The notes below the pieces were generated by a model that saw only the letters and a list, made by a program, of their open reading frames with translations, was not told where the DNA came from and did not search any database. DNA of 64,000 bases from Pseudomonas sp. MYb327. GTDB taxonomy: Bacteria > Pseudomonadota > Gammaproteobacteria > Pseudomonadales > Pseudomonadaceae. The stretch is from positions 4,044,001 to 4,108,000 of the forward strand of contig NZ_CP159258.1 in assembly GCF_040438925.1 (NCBI RefSeq), written 5' to 3'. Below, one piece after another: positions 56,497 to 64,000 of this stretch (the stretch's first letter is position 1; every line of letters begins with the position of its first letter). The position numbers were made by a program, and so were the translations under genes.

Positions 56497-57678
56497 TTAC
56501 AGCTCTACGACCACAGCCTGCGAAGCACGGGTCGCCTTGGCACGGGCGGCTTCGATCGACTCGTCACGCGCCAACGCAACGCCCATGCGGCGCTGGCCGT
56601 TGACTTCAGGCTTGCCGAACAGGCGCAGCGCGGTATCCGGCTCGCTCAACGCAGCGCCCAGGTTGGCGAAAGCGGTCTGGGTAGACTGACCTTCCACCAG
56701 AATCACCGCCGAAGCCGAAGGCCCGAACTGACGGATCAACGGGATCGGCAAACCGAGGATTGCCCGTGCGTGCAGAGCGAATTGCGACAAGTCCTGGGAA
56801 ATCAGCGTGACCAGGCCAGTGTCGTGCGGGCGCGGCGAGACTTCGCTGAACCACACTTGATCACCTTTGATGAACAGCTCGACGCCAAACAGACCACGAC
56901 CGCCCAAGGCTTCAGTGACAGCTTTGGCGACGCGCTCGGATTCAGCCAGTGCGATCGGGCTCATGGCTTGTGGCTGCCAGGATTCCTGGTAGTCGCCCTT
57001 CTCCTGACGGTGGCCGACTGGCGCGCAGAAGGTGGTGCCGCCGACGTGACGCACGGTCAACAGGGTGATTTCGTAGTCGAAATCGATGAAGCCTTCAATG
57101 ATCACCCGACCTTTACCGGCACGGCCGCCCTCTTGCGCGTAGTCCCAGGCTGTTTTGACGTCATCGACGCTGCGCAGCAGGCTCTGGCCTTTGCCCGACG
57201 AACTCATGACCGGCTTGACCACGCAAGGGAAACCGAGGTCTTCGACCGCCTTGCTGTAGTCCTCGAAGGTGTCGGCGAAGTGGTACGGCGAGGTCGGCAG
57301 GTCCAGCTCTTCGGCGGCCAGGCGACGGATGCCTTCGCGGTTCATGGTCAGCTGTGCCGCGCGCGCGGTCGGGATCACGGTGAAGCCTTCGGCTTCCAGC
57401 TCGACCAGGGTCGAGGTGGCAATGGCTTCGATTTCCGGCACGATGAAGTGCGGCTTCTCGGCTTCGATCACGGCGCGCAGTGCAGCGCCGTCGAGCATGT
57501 TGATTACGTGGCTGCGGTGCGCAACCTGCATGGCCGGCGCGTTGGCATAGCGGTCCACGGCTATCACTTCAACGCCCAGGCGTTGCAGCTCGATCACCAC
57601 TTCCTTGCCCAACTCGCCACAGCCACACATCAATACGCGGGTCGCGGTCGGCGACAATGGAGTTCCGATACGGGTCAT
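56497..57678 (-). CDS. purT: Formate-dependent GAR transformylase PurT
   Basis: A 393-residue ATP-grasp enzyme that makes formyl-GAR from GAR, formate and ATP in purine synthesis. It opens [20 protein letters not shown] with the N-terminal pre-ATP-grasp fold, followed by the ATP-binding [16 protein letters not shown] and the catalytic [24 protein letters not shown] segment. The start at 57678 matches the family; the frame opens at 57753 in unlikely sequence. It shares the window with guaA, guaB and purL, all purine genes, but is not in one operon with them. Confidence 0.95.
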   Translation of the reverse strand: MTRIGTPLSPTATRVLMCGCGELGKEVVIELQRLGVEVIAVDRYANAPAMQVAHRSHVINMLDGAALRAVIEAEKPHFIVPEIEAIATSTLVELEAEGFTVIPTARAAQLTMNREGIRRLAAEELDLPTSPYHFADTFEDYSKAVEDLGFPCVVKPVMSSSGKGQSLLRSVDDVKTAWDYAQEGGRAGKGRVIIEGFIDFDYEITLLTVRHVGGTTFCAPVGHRQEKGDYQESWQPQAMSPIALAESERVAKAVTEALGGRGLFGVELFIKGDQVWFSEVSPRPHDTGLVTLISQDLSQFALHARAILGLPIPLIRQFGPSASAVILVEGQSTQTAFANLGAALSEPDTALRLFGKPEVNGQRRMGVALARDESIEAARAKATRASQAVVVEL

Positions 57679-57765
57679 CTGAAGGTCCTCAAGGAGCGGA
57701 TCATCGAGGGATGCGACGCCTTGCGCGCTTCCCATGGGGAGAAAGCGCGGCATTTTACATGAACT

Positions 57766-58233
57766 TCAGCCGACGACAGCCTGTTTGCGCAGGCGCCAAG
57801 CCATGATTAGCCACACGACGGTGACACCCGCGAACTTCGAGCCCAGGGCGGTGAGGATCACGCCGGGGGTCAGCGCGTCGATCATGCCGAAGAAAATGAA
57901 GGTATCAAGGGGAATGCTCAGGGCCGAACTTATCCACAGGCGATCATGCAAAGGACGCTTGGTGATGCTAAACACCAGCCAGTCGATGCACTCGGAGACT
58001 GCAAATGCCGTGGCGCTGGCCAGGGCGATGGAGGGATCGGACGTGACATAGGACAGCGCCAGCGCTGCGAGCATCGCCACGATTGCGCCATGGCCAAAGC
58101 GGGTTTGCACCATGTCGCGCAAGATAAACACCAACCCACCCCAGGCTGACCAGATGATGTCCAGGTGCGGGGCGGTGGAAAAGGCGAAATTGATCAGCAC
58201 GACGCTGCTGATGTAGGCGATCAGGAAGAGCAT
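57766..58233 (-). CDS. VUT family transporter-like membrane protein
   Basis: A 155-residue protein with five or six hydrophobic segments, of the VUT (DUF165) family that includes queuosine-precursor transporters. The segment WGGLVFILRDMVQTRFGHG (about 31-49) and SATAFAVSECIDWLVF (about 73-88) are the typical parts, with the conserved R-D and E-x-x-D residues. It is shorter than YhhQ (about 220), so the substrate is open. Upstream of purT on the same strand, 87 bp apart. Confidence 0.8.
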   Translation of the reverse strand: MLFLIAYISSVVLINFAFSTAPHLDIIWSAWGGLVFILRDMVQTRFGHGAIVAMLAALALSYVTSDPSIALASATAFAVSECIDWLVFSITKRPLHDRLWISSALSIPLDTFIFFGMIDALTPGVILTALGSKFAGVTVVWLIMAWRLRKQAVVG

Positions 58234-58299
58234 GTAGGCACCTGTTGATTTGGCGCACAGGGTACTTCATCTTCCGTGCACAGATAACCTGTGCACTAT

Positions 58300-58515
58300 T
58301 CAAGTGCTGGATTTGGTCGGCAACATCCAGATCAAACCACTGGACTTGGCCCGCTCATGACACAACCCCAGCACCTTGCGGCGCTCCTCGTTGTCCATTC
58401 GGCTCCAACGGGTGATTTCTTCCACGGTGCGCTGGCAACCGGTGCAGATGTCATCGTCATCCAGCGCACAGATGTTCACGCAGGGCGATGCCACCGGGCG
58501 TTCTGGGGTGCTCAT
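58300..58515 (-). CDS. DUF1289 small cysteine protein
   Basis: A 71-residue protein with the DUF1289 pattern [20 protein letters not shown] and [16 protein letters not shown]. The four cysteines probably bind a metal. Function is unknown. It overlaps the upstream carbonic-anhydrase-like gene by 4 bases, so the two are coupled. Confidence 0.87.
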   Translation of the reverse strand: MSTPERPVASPCVNICALDDDDICTGCQRTVEEITRWSRMDNEERRKVLGLCHERAKSSGLIWMLPTKSST

Positions 58516-59036
58516 TGTTCTTGCTCGGCCAGATCACGGGCATAACGCTGGGAGTTGTGCACGTAGTGAGCGGCGCTGGCCTCCAGCATCTTCTTCTGCT
58601 GTTCCGTCAACTCGCGCACCACCTTGCCGGGCGACCCCATGACCAGCGAACCATCAGGAATCTCCTTGCCTTCGCCGATCAGCGAGTTGGCGCCGATGAT
58701 GCAGTTCTTGCCGATTTTCGCGCCATTGAGAATCACTGCATTAATACCGATCAGGCTGTAATCGCCCACGGTGCAGCCATGGAGCATGGCGTTGTGGCCG
58801 ATGGTCACGCCAGTGCCGATGGTCAGCGGGTAGCCCATGTCGGTGTGCATCACGGTGCCGTCCTGGACGTTGCTGTTCTTGCCGATCAGGATCAATTCGT
58901 TGTCGCCGCGCAGCACGGCGTTGAACCAGACGTTAGCGCCCTCTTCCAGCTTGACCTTGCCCACCAGCACGGCATTGGGAGCGACCCAGCTCTCTGGGTG
59001 GGTTTCGACACGGGCGTCGCCCAGGCGGTATTTCAT
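58512..59036 (-). CDS. Gamma carbonic anhydrase family protein
   Basis: A 174-residue left-handed beta-helix protein of the gamma carbonic anhydrase/YrdA group. Hexapeptide repeats (VLVGKV, VTIGHN, SLIGIN, CIIGAN) run through about residues 20-130, and the three zinc-ligand histidines are in [18 protein letters not shown]. Whether it hydrates CO2 is uncertain, as several family members are inactive. It is followed by and coupled to DUF1289, an arrangement repeated in pseudomonads. Confidence 0.88.
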   Translation of the reverse strand: MKYRLGDARVETHPESWVAPNAVLVGKVKLEEGANVWFNAVLRGDNELILIGKNSNVQDGTVMHTDMGYPLTIGTGVTIGHNAMLHGCTVGDYSLIGINAVILNGAKIGKNCIIGANSLIGEGKEIPDGSLVMGSPGKVVRELTEQQKKMLEASAAHYVHNSQRYARDLAEQEQ

Positions 59037-59091
59037 CGTGTTGTCCTCAAGACTCAGGCAGCGGCGTGTTCAGGCCATTCGAATGATGGCT

Positions 59092-59691
59092 TCAAGTATT
59101 GATAAAGCTTTTCGGGGGTTGGTGCAGGCTGATTTTCGCGTCGTAGAGCAAGTTGATCAACTCGACGATCATGATCGCGGTCAGGCCCCAGATCTTGTAC
59201 TCGCCATAGCGATAACTCGGCACGTACCAGCTGCGGCCCTGATAATCGATGCGATGGGTGTGTTCACGCGGGTCTTTTCGGAAGAATTCCAACGGAACGC
59301 TGAATACGGCGGCGATTTCGGCATCGTTGGCCTGGTATTCGACGAAGTCCGGAATAACCCCGACATAAGGCGTTACTTTGATGCCATGCAGGGAAATCAA
59401 CGGGCTCAACGGGCCGATCACCTCGACCAGCCCCGGCGGCAGGCCGATCTCTTCTTCGGCTTCGCGCAGGGCCGTGAAAATCAGGTCAGGGTCTTCGGGG
59501 TCGCGTCGCCCGCCAGGGAAAGCAACTTCGCCGCCATGGGTCGAGAGTCCGCTGGCACGCAAGGTCAGTACCAACTCCGGCTCATCACTGCGGGTGATGG
59601 GCACCAGGACGGCGGCCTCGGGGAAACGTCGGTCGGTCTCCAGCGTTCGCGGTGTGTGGTTACTTACCCGATGCAGTAGCTCGTCCAGCAT
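59092..59691 (-). CDS. CoA pyrophosphatase (Nudix, NudL-like)
   Basis: A 199-residue Nudix enzyme that splits coenzyme A to phosphopantetheine and 3',5'-ADP. The Nudix box is GGRRDPEDPDLIFTALREAE followed by EEIG; the preceding LTLRASGLSTHGGEVAFPGG matches the CoA-specific UPF0035 motif. It begins MLDELLHRVSNHTPRTL, as in NudL. It lies 55 bp upstream of the carbonic anhydrase gene on the same strand and is divergent from the next Nudix gene. Confidence 0.9.
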   Translation of the reverse strand: MLDELLHRVSNHTPRTLETDRRFPEAAVLVPITRSDEPELVLTLRASGLSTHGGEVAFPGGRRDPEDPDLIFTALREAEEEIGLPPGLVEVIGPLSPLISLHGIKVTPYVGVIPDFVEYQANDAEIAAVFSVPLEFFRKDPREHTHRIDYQGRSWYVPSYRYGEYKIWGLTAIMIVELINLLYDAKISLHQPPKSFINT

Positions 59692-59838
59692 GAGTGTTCT
59701 CGATCTGTGCCTTACCCTGCATCATGCACCAATCGCATCGGTCGCCCAACCCCCCGGACAGCGCCGTGTCGCGAAACGACAACTTGCCGACAGACACCGC
59801 CGCACGCCAAGATAGGCGCAGCATTCAGGAACCCAAGC

Positions 59839-60390
59839 ATGAAATTTTGCAGTCAGTGCGGCAACCCGGTGACCCAACGCATTCCCGAAGGCGATTCGCG
59901 CCTGCGCTTCGTCTGCGACAGCTGTCACGCCATTCATTACCAGAACCCCAATATCGTCGCCGGTTGCGTGGCGACCTGGGGCACCAAGGTTTTGTTGTGC
60001 CGACGCGCCATCGAGCCGCGCCTCGGCTATTGGACCCTACCCGCCGGTTTTATGGAGAACGGCGAGACCATCGAGCAGGCGGCCATCCGCGAAACTGCCG
60101 AGGAAGCCTGCGCCCGGGTGCGCAACCTGAGCATCTATACGTTGATCGACGTGCCGCACATTAGCCAGGTGCACGTTTTCTTCCGCGCCGAACTGGCGGA
60201 CCTGGACTTTTCCGCCGGTCCCGAGAGCCTGGAAGTGCAACTATTCGACGAAGCCGACATTCCTTGGTCCGAGTTGGCTTTCCGCACGGTGGGCCGTACC
60301 TTAGAATGCTTCTTCGCTGACCGTCGGACCGAGGTCTACCCCGTGCGGTCAGAATCGATCCCGCCACTGGCTCAGCCTGCAATTATTTGA
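59839..60390 (+). CDS. Nudix hydrolase with N-terminal zinc ribbon
   Basis: A 183-residue protein. C4-x2-C7 and C26-x2-C29 form a zinc ribbon, and the Nudix box is in GFMENGETIEQAAIRETAEE followed by A-C. It resembles the NADH-pyrophosphatase-like family found beside nudL in pseudomonads; substrate uncertain. The start at 59839 (MKFCSQCGNPV) is required for the first zinc cysteines; the frame runs 44 codons further upstream without similarity. Divergent from the NudL-like gene with a 147-bp spacer. Confidence 0.87.
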   Translation: MKFCSQCGNPVTQRIPEGDSRLRFVCDSCHAIHYQNPNIVAGCVATWGTKVLLCRRAIEPRLGYWTLPAGFMENGETIEQAAIRETAEEACARVRNLSIYTLIDVPHISQVHVFFRAELADLDFSAGPESLEVQLFDEADIPWSELAFRTVGRTLECFFADRRTEVYPVRSESIPPLAQPAII

Positions 60391-60411
60391 TTACAAATTC
60401 GGCACCGTCGC

Positions 60412-60455
60412 AGGCGCTTAAAGACCGCAGCCTGCGGCAGCTCCTGCAAAAACAT
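60412..60455. repeat. Short dispersed repeat (gcagcctgcggcagctcctgc type)
   Basis: aagaccgcagcctgcggcagctcctgcaaaa is a copy of a second small Pseudomonas repeat, with a gcagcctgc-ggcagctcctgc partial inverted repeat. Degenerate relatives occur near 3286-3340 and 11398-11420. Confidence 0.5.
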
Positions 60456-60497
60456 CTATAACTAAATAGTCGCGACACCTCTTGGGGAATCGTTTCA

Positions 60498-61001
60498 ATG
60501 CGCTGGTTGCTTGCCCTGTTTTGCTTGTCGTTTGTAGCGCTGTCCCAGGCTTCCGCCGTGGAAACGCTCAACGGCAAGCCCATCGAGAAAATCCTGGTTC
60601 TCAAGTCTTCTCATCAATTGCAATTGATCAACGACGGCAAGCCGCTCAAGACCTATCGCATTTCCCTGGGTAAACGCCCCAAGGGACCGAAGCTGATGGA
60701 GGGCGACAAACGCACCCCGGAAGGTTTCTACTGGATCGATTGGCGCAAGGTCAGCGACCGCTTCAACCTGGCGATGCACATTTCCTACCCGAACATCAGC
60801 GATTCCGCCCGCGCCCGCCGCGAAGGTGTCGAACCCGGCGGCATGATCATGATCCACGGCACCCCGGACACCGAAGACACCCCGGAAGACCTGTTCCACA
60901 CCCTGGACTGGACCGATGGCTGCATCGCCATGCGCAACATGGACATGCGCGAAATCTGGAACCTGGTGCCGGATGGCACGATGATCGAGATTCGTCCATA
61001 A
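60498..61001 (+). CDS. L,D-transpeptidase (YkuD) family protein
   Basis: A 167-residue exported L,D-transpeptidase that cross-links peptidoglycan or attaches lipoprotein to it. Residues 1-20 are a signal peptide ending SQASA. The YkuD motif is H120-G-T with T-D-G-C142-I-A-M-R-N, the catalytic His and Cys. Only the catalytic domain is present, with no LysM. It stands alone with a weak ribosome site (ttgggg). Confidence 0.88.
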   Translation: MRWLLALFCLSFVALSQASAVETLNGKPIEKILVLKSSHQLQLINDGKPLKTYRISLGKRPKGPKLMEGDKRTPEGFYWIDWRKVSDRFNLAMHISYPNISDSARARREGVEPGGMIMIHGTPDTEDTPEDLFHTLDWTDGCIAMRNMDMREIWNLVPDGTMIEIRP

Positions 61002-61022
61002 CCCTTTGGCCACCCGATAAAA

Positions 61023-61082
61023 CGCCATCGCTGGCAAGCCAGCTCCCACATTGATTATGTAGGAGCTGGCTTGCCAGCGATG
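61023..61082. repeat. REP pair (inverted, tails inward)
   Basis: cgccatcgctggcaagccagct and agctggcttgccagcgatg face each other across about 15 bp, between the transpeptidase stop and the terminator. Confidence 0.88.
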
Positions 61083-61098
61083 AGGCCCTTCCGGGCAA

Positions 61099-61139
61099 TA
61101 AAAAAACCCGCTGAAATCGCTTTCAGCGGGTTTTTTATT
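61099..61139. terminator. Bidirectional rho-independent terminator
   Basis: ataaaaaaacccgctgaaa-tcgc-tttcagcgggttttttat has a 15-bp stem and long A/T runs on both sides, between the convergent transpeptidase and NIF3-like genes. Confidence 0.92.
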
Positions 61140-61154
61140 TGAGCGATGGAAAGA

Positions 61155-61466
61155 TTAAAAATCCTCCAACCGCCACACTTCATAAGCCGGTGTCTCGTAG
61201 GGGTGACTCTGTTTCAAAGCCGCCACCACTGCGCGAATCAACTCATCCGCCACCACAAGCTCAACTTTCCATTCCTCGACCTGCTCGACCTGCCCCGCTT
61301 CGCCAATGAATGGCGCACTGCCATCCAATGGACGAAACTGGCCTTGGCCCAACACCTGCCACGCGCAATGGTCGTAAGCACCGATACGACCGCCACCGGC
61401 GGCGAATACGGCACGCTTGACTACTTCGACATGACTGTCGGGAACGAAAAAGCTGAGTTTGTACAC
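61155..61466 (-). CDS. YqfO/NIF3-like small protein
   Basis: A 103-residue protein of the Nif3/YqfO (YbgI-related) dinuclear-metal fold group. The start is a GTG at 61466, giving MYKLSFFVPDSHVEVVKRAV, the family N-terminus; an ATG at 61484 would overlap purL by 13 bases. Conserved parts are GGRIGAYDHCAWQVLGQGQF and PYETPAYEVWRL. Function not established. It follows purL after 5 bp on the same strand and is probably read through from it. Confidence 0.85.
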   Translation of the reverse strand: MYKLSFFVPDSHVEVVKRAVFAAGGGRIGAYDHCAWQVLGQGQFRPLDGSAPFIGEAGQVEQVEEWKVELVVADELIRAVVAALKQSHPYETPAYEVWRLEDF

Positions 61467-61471
61467 AGCGA

Positions 61472-64000
61472 TCAGTTCACCCACACACGAGCGTTACGGA
61501 ACATGCGCATCAGCGGTGCGTCTTCGTTCCAGTCGTCCGAACGCCACGAGTTCTGCACGGCACGGAACACACGCTCCGGGTGCGGCATCATGATCGTTAC
61601 GCGACCGTCGCGGCTGGTCAAACCGGTGATCCCGCGCGGCGAGCCGTTCGGGTTGGCCGGATAGTTTTCGGTGACCTTGCCGTGGTTGTCGACGAAACGC
61701 ATCGCCACGCAACCCGACAGATCGGCTTCCAGCAGTGCTTCTTCGCTGGAAAACTCAGCATGACCTTCGCCGTGGGCAATGGCGATCGGCATGCGCGAAC
61801 CGGCCATACCTTGCAGGAAGATCGAGTTCGATTCCTGGATCTGCACCATCGCTACGCGCGCTTCGAACTGCTCGGAACGGTTACGCACGAAGTGCGGCCA
61901 AAACTCGCTGCCCGGGATCAGCTCGTGCAGGTTGGACATCATCTGGCAACCGTTGCAAACGCCAAGGGTGAAGCTGTCGTTACGCTCGAAGAAGCCTTGG
62001 AACGCATCACGGGCGCGGCTGTTGAACAGCGCGGATTTCGCCCAACCTTCACCGGCACCCAATACGTCGCCGTAGGAAAAACCACCGCAAGCGACCATGC
62101 CCCTGAACTCGTTCAGGTCGACACGGCCGGCCAGAATGTCGCTCATGTGCACGTCGATCGCGTTGAAACCGGCGCGGTCGAACGCTGCTGCCATTTCCAC
62201 CTGACCGTTGACGCCCTGCTCACGCAGCACGGCAACCTGTGGGCGGATGCCTTTCTTGATGTAAGGCGCGGCGATGTCCTGGTTGACGTCGTAGCTGAGC
62301 TTGACGCTCAGGCCCGGGTTGTCTTCTTCCAGCAGCACGTCGAACTCCTGATCGGCGCAGTCGGCGTTGTCACGCAGACGCTGGATCTGGTAGCTGGTCT
62401 CGGCCCACTGGCGCTGCATCAGACGACGCTGGCCTTCGAACACGGTGTCACCGTTGAAGGTGATGCTGATCTGGCCGTTGTTGATCGGCTGACCGATCAC
62501 CGACACGCATTCGCCCAGACCGGCAGCGCTGAACTGCGCGAGGATGTCCGGGGTGGCGTCCTGACGAACCTGGATCACCGCACCCAACTCTTCGTTGAAC
62601 AGGATCGCGGCGATGTCGGCGGAGGTTTCCGCCAGACCGTCAAGGTTCAAGCTCAGGCCGCAGTGACCGGCGAAGGCCATTTCCACGGTGCTGGTCAGCA
62701 GACCACCGTCAGAACGGTCGTGGTAAGCCAGCAGGTGACCGTCGGCGTTCAGACCCTGGATCACGGCGAAGAAGGCTTTGAGGTCTTCGGCGTCATCGAC
62801 GTCCGGAGCCTGCTTGCCGAGCTTGCCGTGAACCTGGGCGAGGATAGAAGCGCCCATGCGGTTCTGGCCACGGCCCAGGTCGATCAGGATCAGGTCGGTG
62901 GTGCCCTTGTCCATGCGCAGTTGCGGGGTCAGGGTCTGACGGATGTCAGTCACTGGCGCGAAACCGGTCACGATCAGGGACATTGGCGAAGTCACGGACT
63001 TGTCCACGCCTTCGTCGTTCCAGCGGGTGGCCATGGACATCGAGTCCTTGCCCACCGGAATGGTGATGCCCAGCTCAGGGCACAGTTCCATGCCGACCGC
63101 TTTCACGGTGTCGTACAGACGTGCGTCTTCACCCGGGTGACCGGCCGCCGACATCCAGTTCGCCGACAGTTTAATGTCGGAGATCTTGCCGATGCGCGAA
63201 GCCGCGATATTGGTCAGGGTTTCGCCAATGGCCATGCGGCCCGACGCCGGAGCGTCCAGCAGTGCCAGCGGAGTACGCTCGCCCATGGCCATGGCTTCAC
63301 CGGTGTAGACGTCGAAGCTGGTGGCGGTGACGGCAACGTCGGCCACCGGAACCTGCCACGGGCCGACCATTTGGTCACGGGCCACGAGGCCGGTGATGGT
63401 GCGGTCGCCGATAGTGATCAGGAAGCTCTTGCTCGCCACGGCCGGGTGATGCAGAACGCGCTCGACGCATTCGCCGATGTCCAGGGTCGACGGATCGAAA
63501 TCATCGCCCAGCTCGTTTTCACGCACCACCGAACGGTGCATGCGCGGGGCTTTGCCCAGCAACACCTCCAGTGGCATGTCCACCGGGCTGTTGCCGAAGT
63601 GGCTGTCGGTCACGGTCAGTTGCGGCTCGGCAGTCGCTTCGCCGACGACGGCAAACGGGCAACGCTCGCGCTCGCAGATCGCCTTGAAGCGCTCGAAGTC
63701 GGCCGGGCCGACCGCCAGAACGTAACGTTCCTGGGATTCGTTACTCCAGATTTCGTGCGGGGCCATGCCCGGCTCGTCGTTTGGAATGTTGCGCAGTTCG
63801 AAACGGCCACCACGGTCGCCGTCGTTGACCAGTTCCGGGAAGGCGTTGGAGAGGCCACCGGCACCCACGTCGTGGATGAAGCTGATCGGGTTCTTGTCGC
63901 CCAACTGCCAGCAACGGTCGATGACTTCCTGGCAGCGACGTTCCATCTCAGGGTTTTCGCGCTGTACGGAAGCGAAGTCCAGGTCCGCCGAGCTGGTGCC
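61472..64000 (-). CDS. purL: Phosphoribosylformylglycinamidine synthase, C-terminal part
   Basis: PurL makes FGAM from FGAR, glutamine and ATP in purine synthesis. The last 842 codons are present and the gene runs off the right edge (the complete protein is about 1300 residues). The reverse strand reads continuously from the edge ([18 protein letters not shown], then [10 protein letters not shown]). The ATP-binding/synthetase part shows [20 protein letters not shown] sequence, and the C-terminal glutamine amidotransferase has Cys in [12 protein letters not shown], with HGEGHAEF and [11 protein letters not shown]. 5' end is missing. Confidence 0.97.
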   Translation of the reverse strand, partial: GTSSADLDFASVQRENPEMERRCQEVIDRCWQLGDKNPISFIHDVGAGGLSNAFPELVNDGDRGGRFELRNIPNDEPGMAPHEIWSNESQERYVLAVGPADFERFKAICERERCPFAVVGEATAEPQLTVTDSHFGNSPVDMPLEVLLGKAPRMHRSVVRENELGDDFDPSTLDIGECVERVLHHPAVASKSFLITIGDRTITGLVARDQMVGPWQVPVADVAVTATSFDVYTGEAMAMGERTPLALLDAPASGRMAIGETLTNIAASRIGKISDIKLSANWMSAAGHPGEDARLYDTVKAVGMELCPELGITIPVGKDSMSMATRWNDEGVDKSVTSPMSLIVTGFAPVTDIRQTLTPQLRMDKGTTDLILIDLGRGQNRMGASILAQVHGKLGKQAPDVDDAEDLKAFFAVIQGLNADGHLLAYHDRSDGGLLTSTVEMAFAGHCGLSLNLDGLAETSADIAAILFNEELGAVIQVRQDATPDILAQFSAAGLGECVSVIGQPINNGQISITFNGDTVFEGQRRLMQRQWAETSYQIQRLRDNADCADQEFDVLLEEDNPGLSVKLSYDVNQDIAAPYIKKGIRPQVAVLREQGVNGQVEMAAAFDRAGFNAIDVHMSDILAGRVDLNEFRGMVACGGFSYGDVLGAGEGWAKSALFNSRARDAFQGFFERNDSFTLGVCNGCQMMSNLHELIPGSEFWPHFVRNRSEQFEARVAMVQIQESNSIFLQGMAGSRMPIAIAHGEGHAEFSSEEALLEADLSGCVAMRFVDNHGKVTENYPANPNGSPRGITGLTSRDGRVTIMMPHPERVFRAVQNSWRSDDWNEDAPLMRMFRNARVWVN

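Overview
The window looks like chromosomal DNA of a Pseudomonas of the P. fluorescens lineage. Evidence: a typical Pseudomonas housekeeping set (metE/metR, gcd with an OprB porin, guaB-guaA, purL, purT, cmoA-cmoB, tadA), high GC coding sequence, and many copies of the inverted REP element (core tgtaggagccggcttgctgg) at gene ends. No rRNA, tRNA, CRISPR, insertion sequence, integrase or prophage was seen. Both window ends cut through genes: metE on the left, purL on the right.

Region 1 (1-11,000): metE and its activator metR are divergent. They are followed by an acetyltransferase/LysE exporter pair, a Nudix hydrolase, a membrane-anchored glutamate-synthase-like flavoprotein, a leftward gtrA-gtrB-gtrII operon for glucosylation of surface glycan, an OpgC-type acyltransferase and an amino acid permease.

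Region 2 (11,500-32,500) is the accessory part. It holds an unusually long class A penicillin-binding protein, then a 1559-residue effector with a dermonecrotic-toxin-like N-terminus, leucine-rich repeats and a NEL-type E3 ubiquitin ligase domain. Next comes a tandem array of about five 133-bp REP units. After it lie two complete leftward CS1/CFA-I-type (alternative chaperone/usher) fimbrial operons in tandem. Each has the order major pilin, usher, chaperone, minor pilin, tip adhesin. The usher, chaperone and adhesin C-termini are well conserved between copies. The pilins and the adhesin receptor regions have diverged. A 34-codon internally deleted adhesin gene with a strong ribosome binding site remains after the second usher. 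Both pilin genes have leaders with the same three-arm layout (TGAAAGT / ACTTTCA / TGAAAGT at the start codon), which could form alternative hairpins.

Region 3 (32,800-47,400): a NfeR/YqjI-like PadR regulator with its ferric reductase, a Pr6Pr membrane protein, a VF530 protein, an OprB porin with membrane glucose dehydrogenase (periplasmic glucose oxidation), a second-type Lon protease, a chagasin-like lipoprotein, a YhhN protein, cmoA-cmoB (tRNA wobble uridine modification), tadA and a multicopper oxidase.

Region 4 (47,500-64,000): a second very large toxin-like protein (1575 residues). Its C-terminal half is a duplicated module of about 530 residues, and the second copy has lost residues that look catalytic in the first. 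Then guaB-guaA, a zinc-ribbon protein, purT, a VUT family transporter, DUF1289, a gamma carbonic anhydrase-like protein, two Nudix hydrolases, an L,D-transpeptidase, a NIF3/YqfO-like protein and the 3' part of purL.

The most novel features are the paired fimbrial operons with structured pilin leaders and an adhesin relic, and the two giant eukaryote-directed toxins. Together they suggest a host-associated lifestyle.
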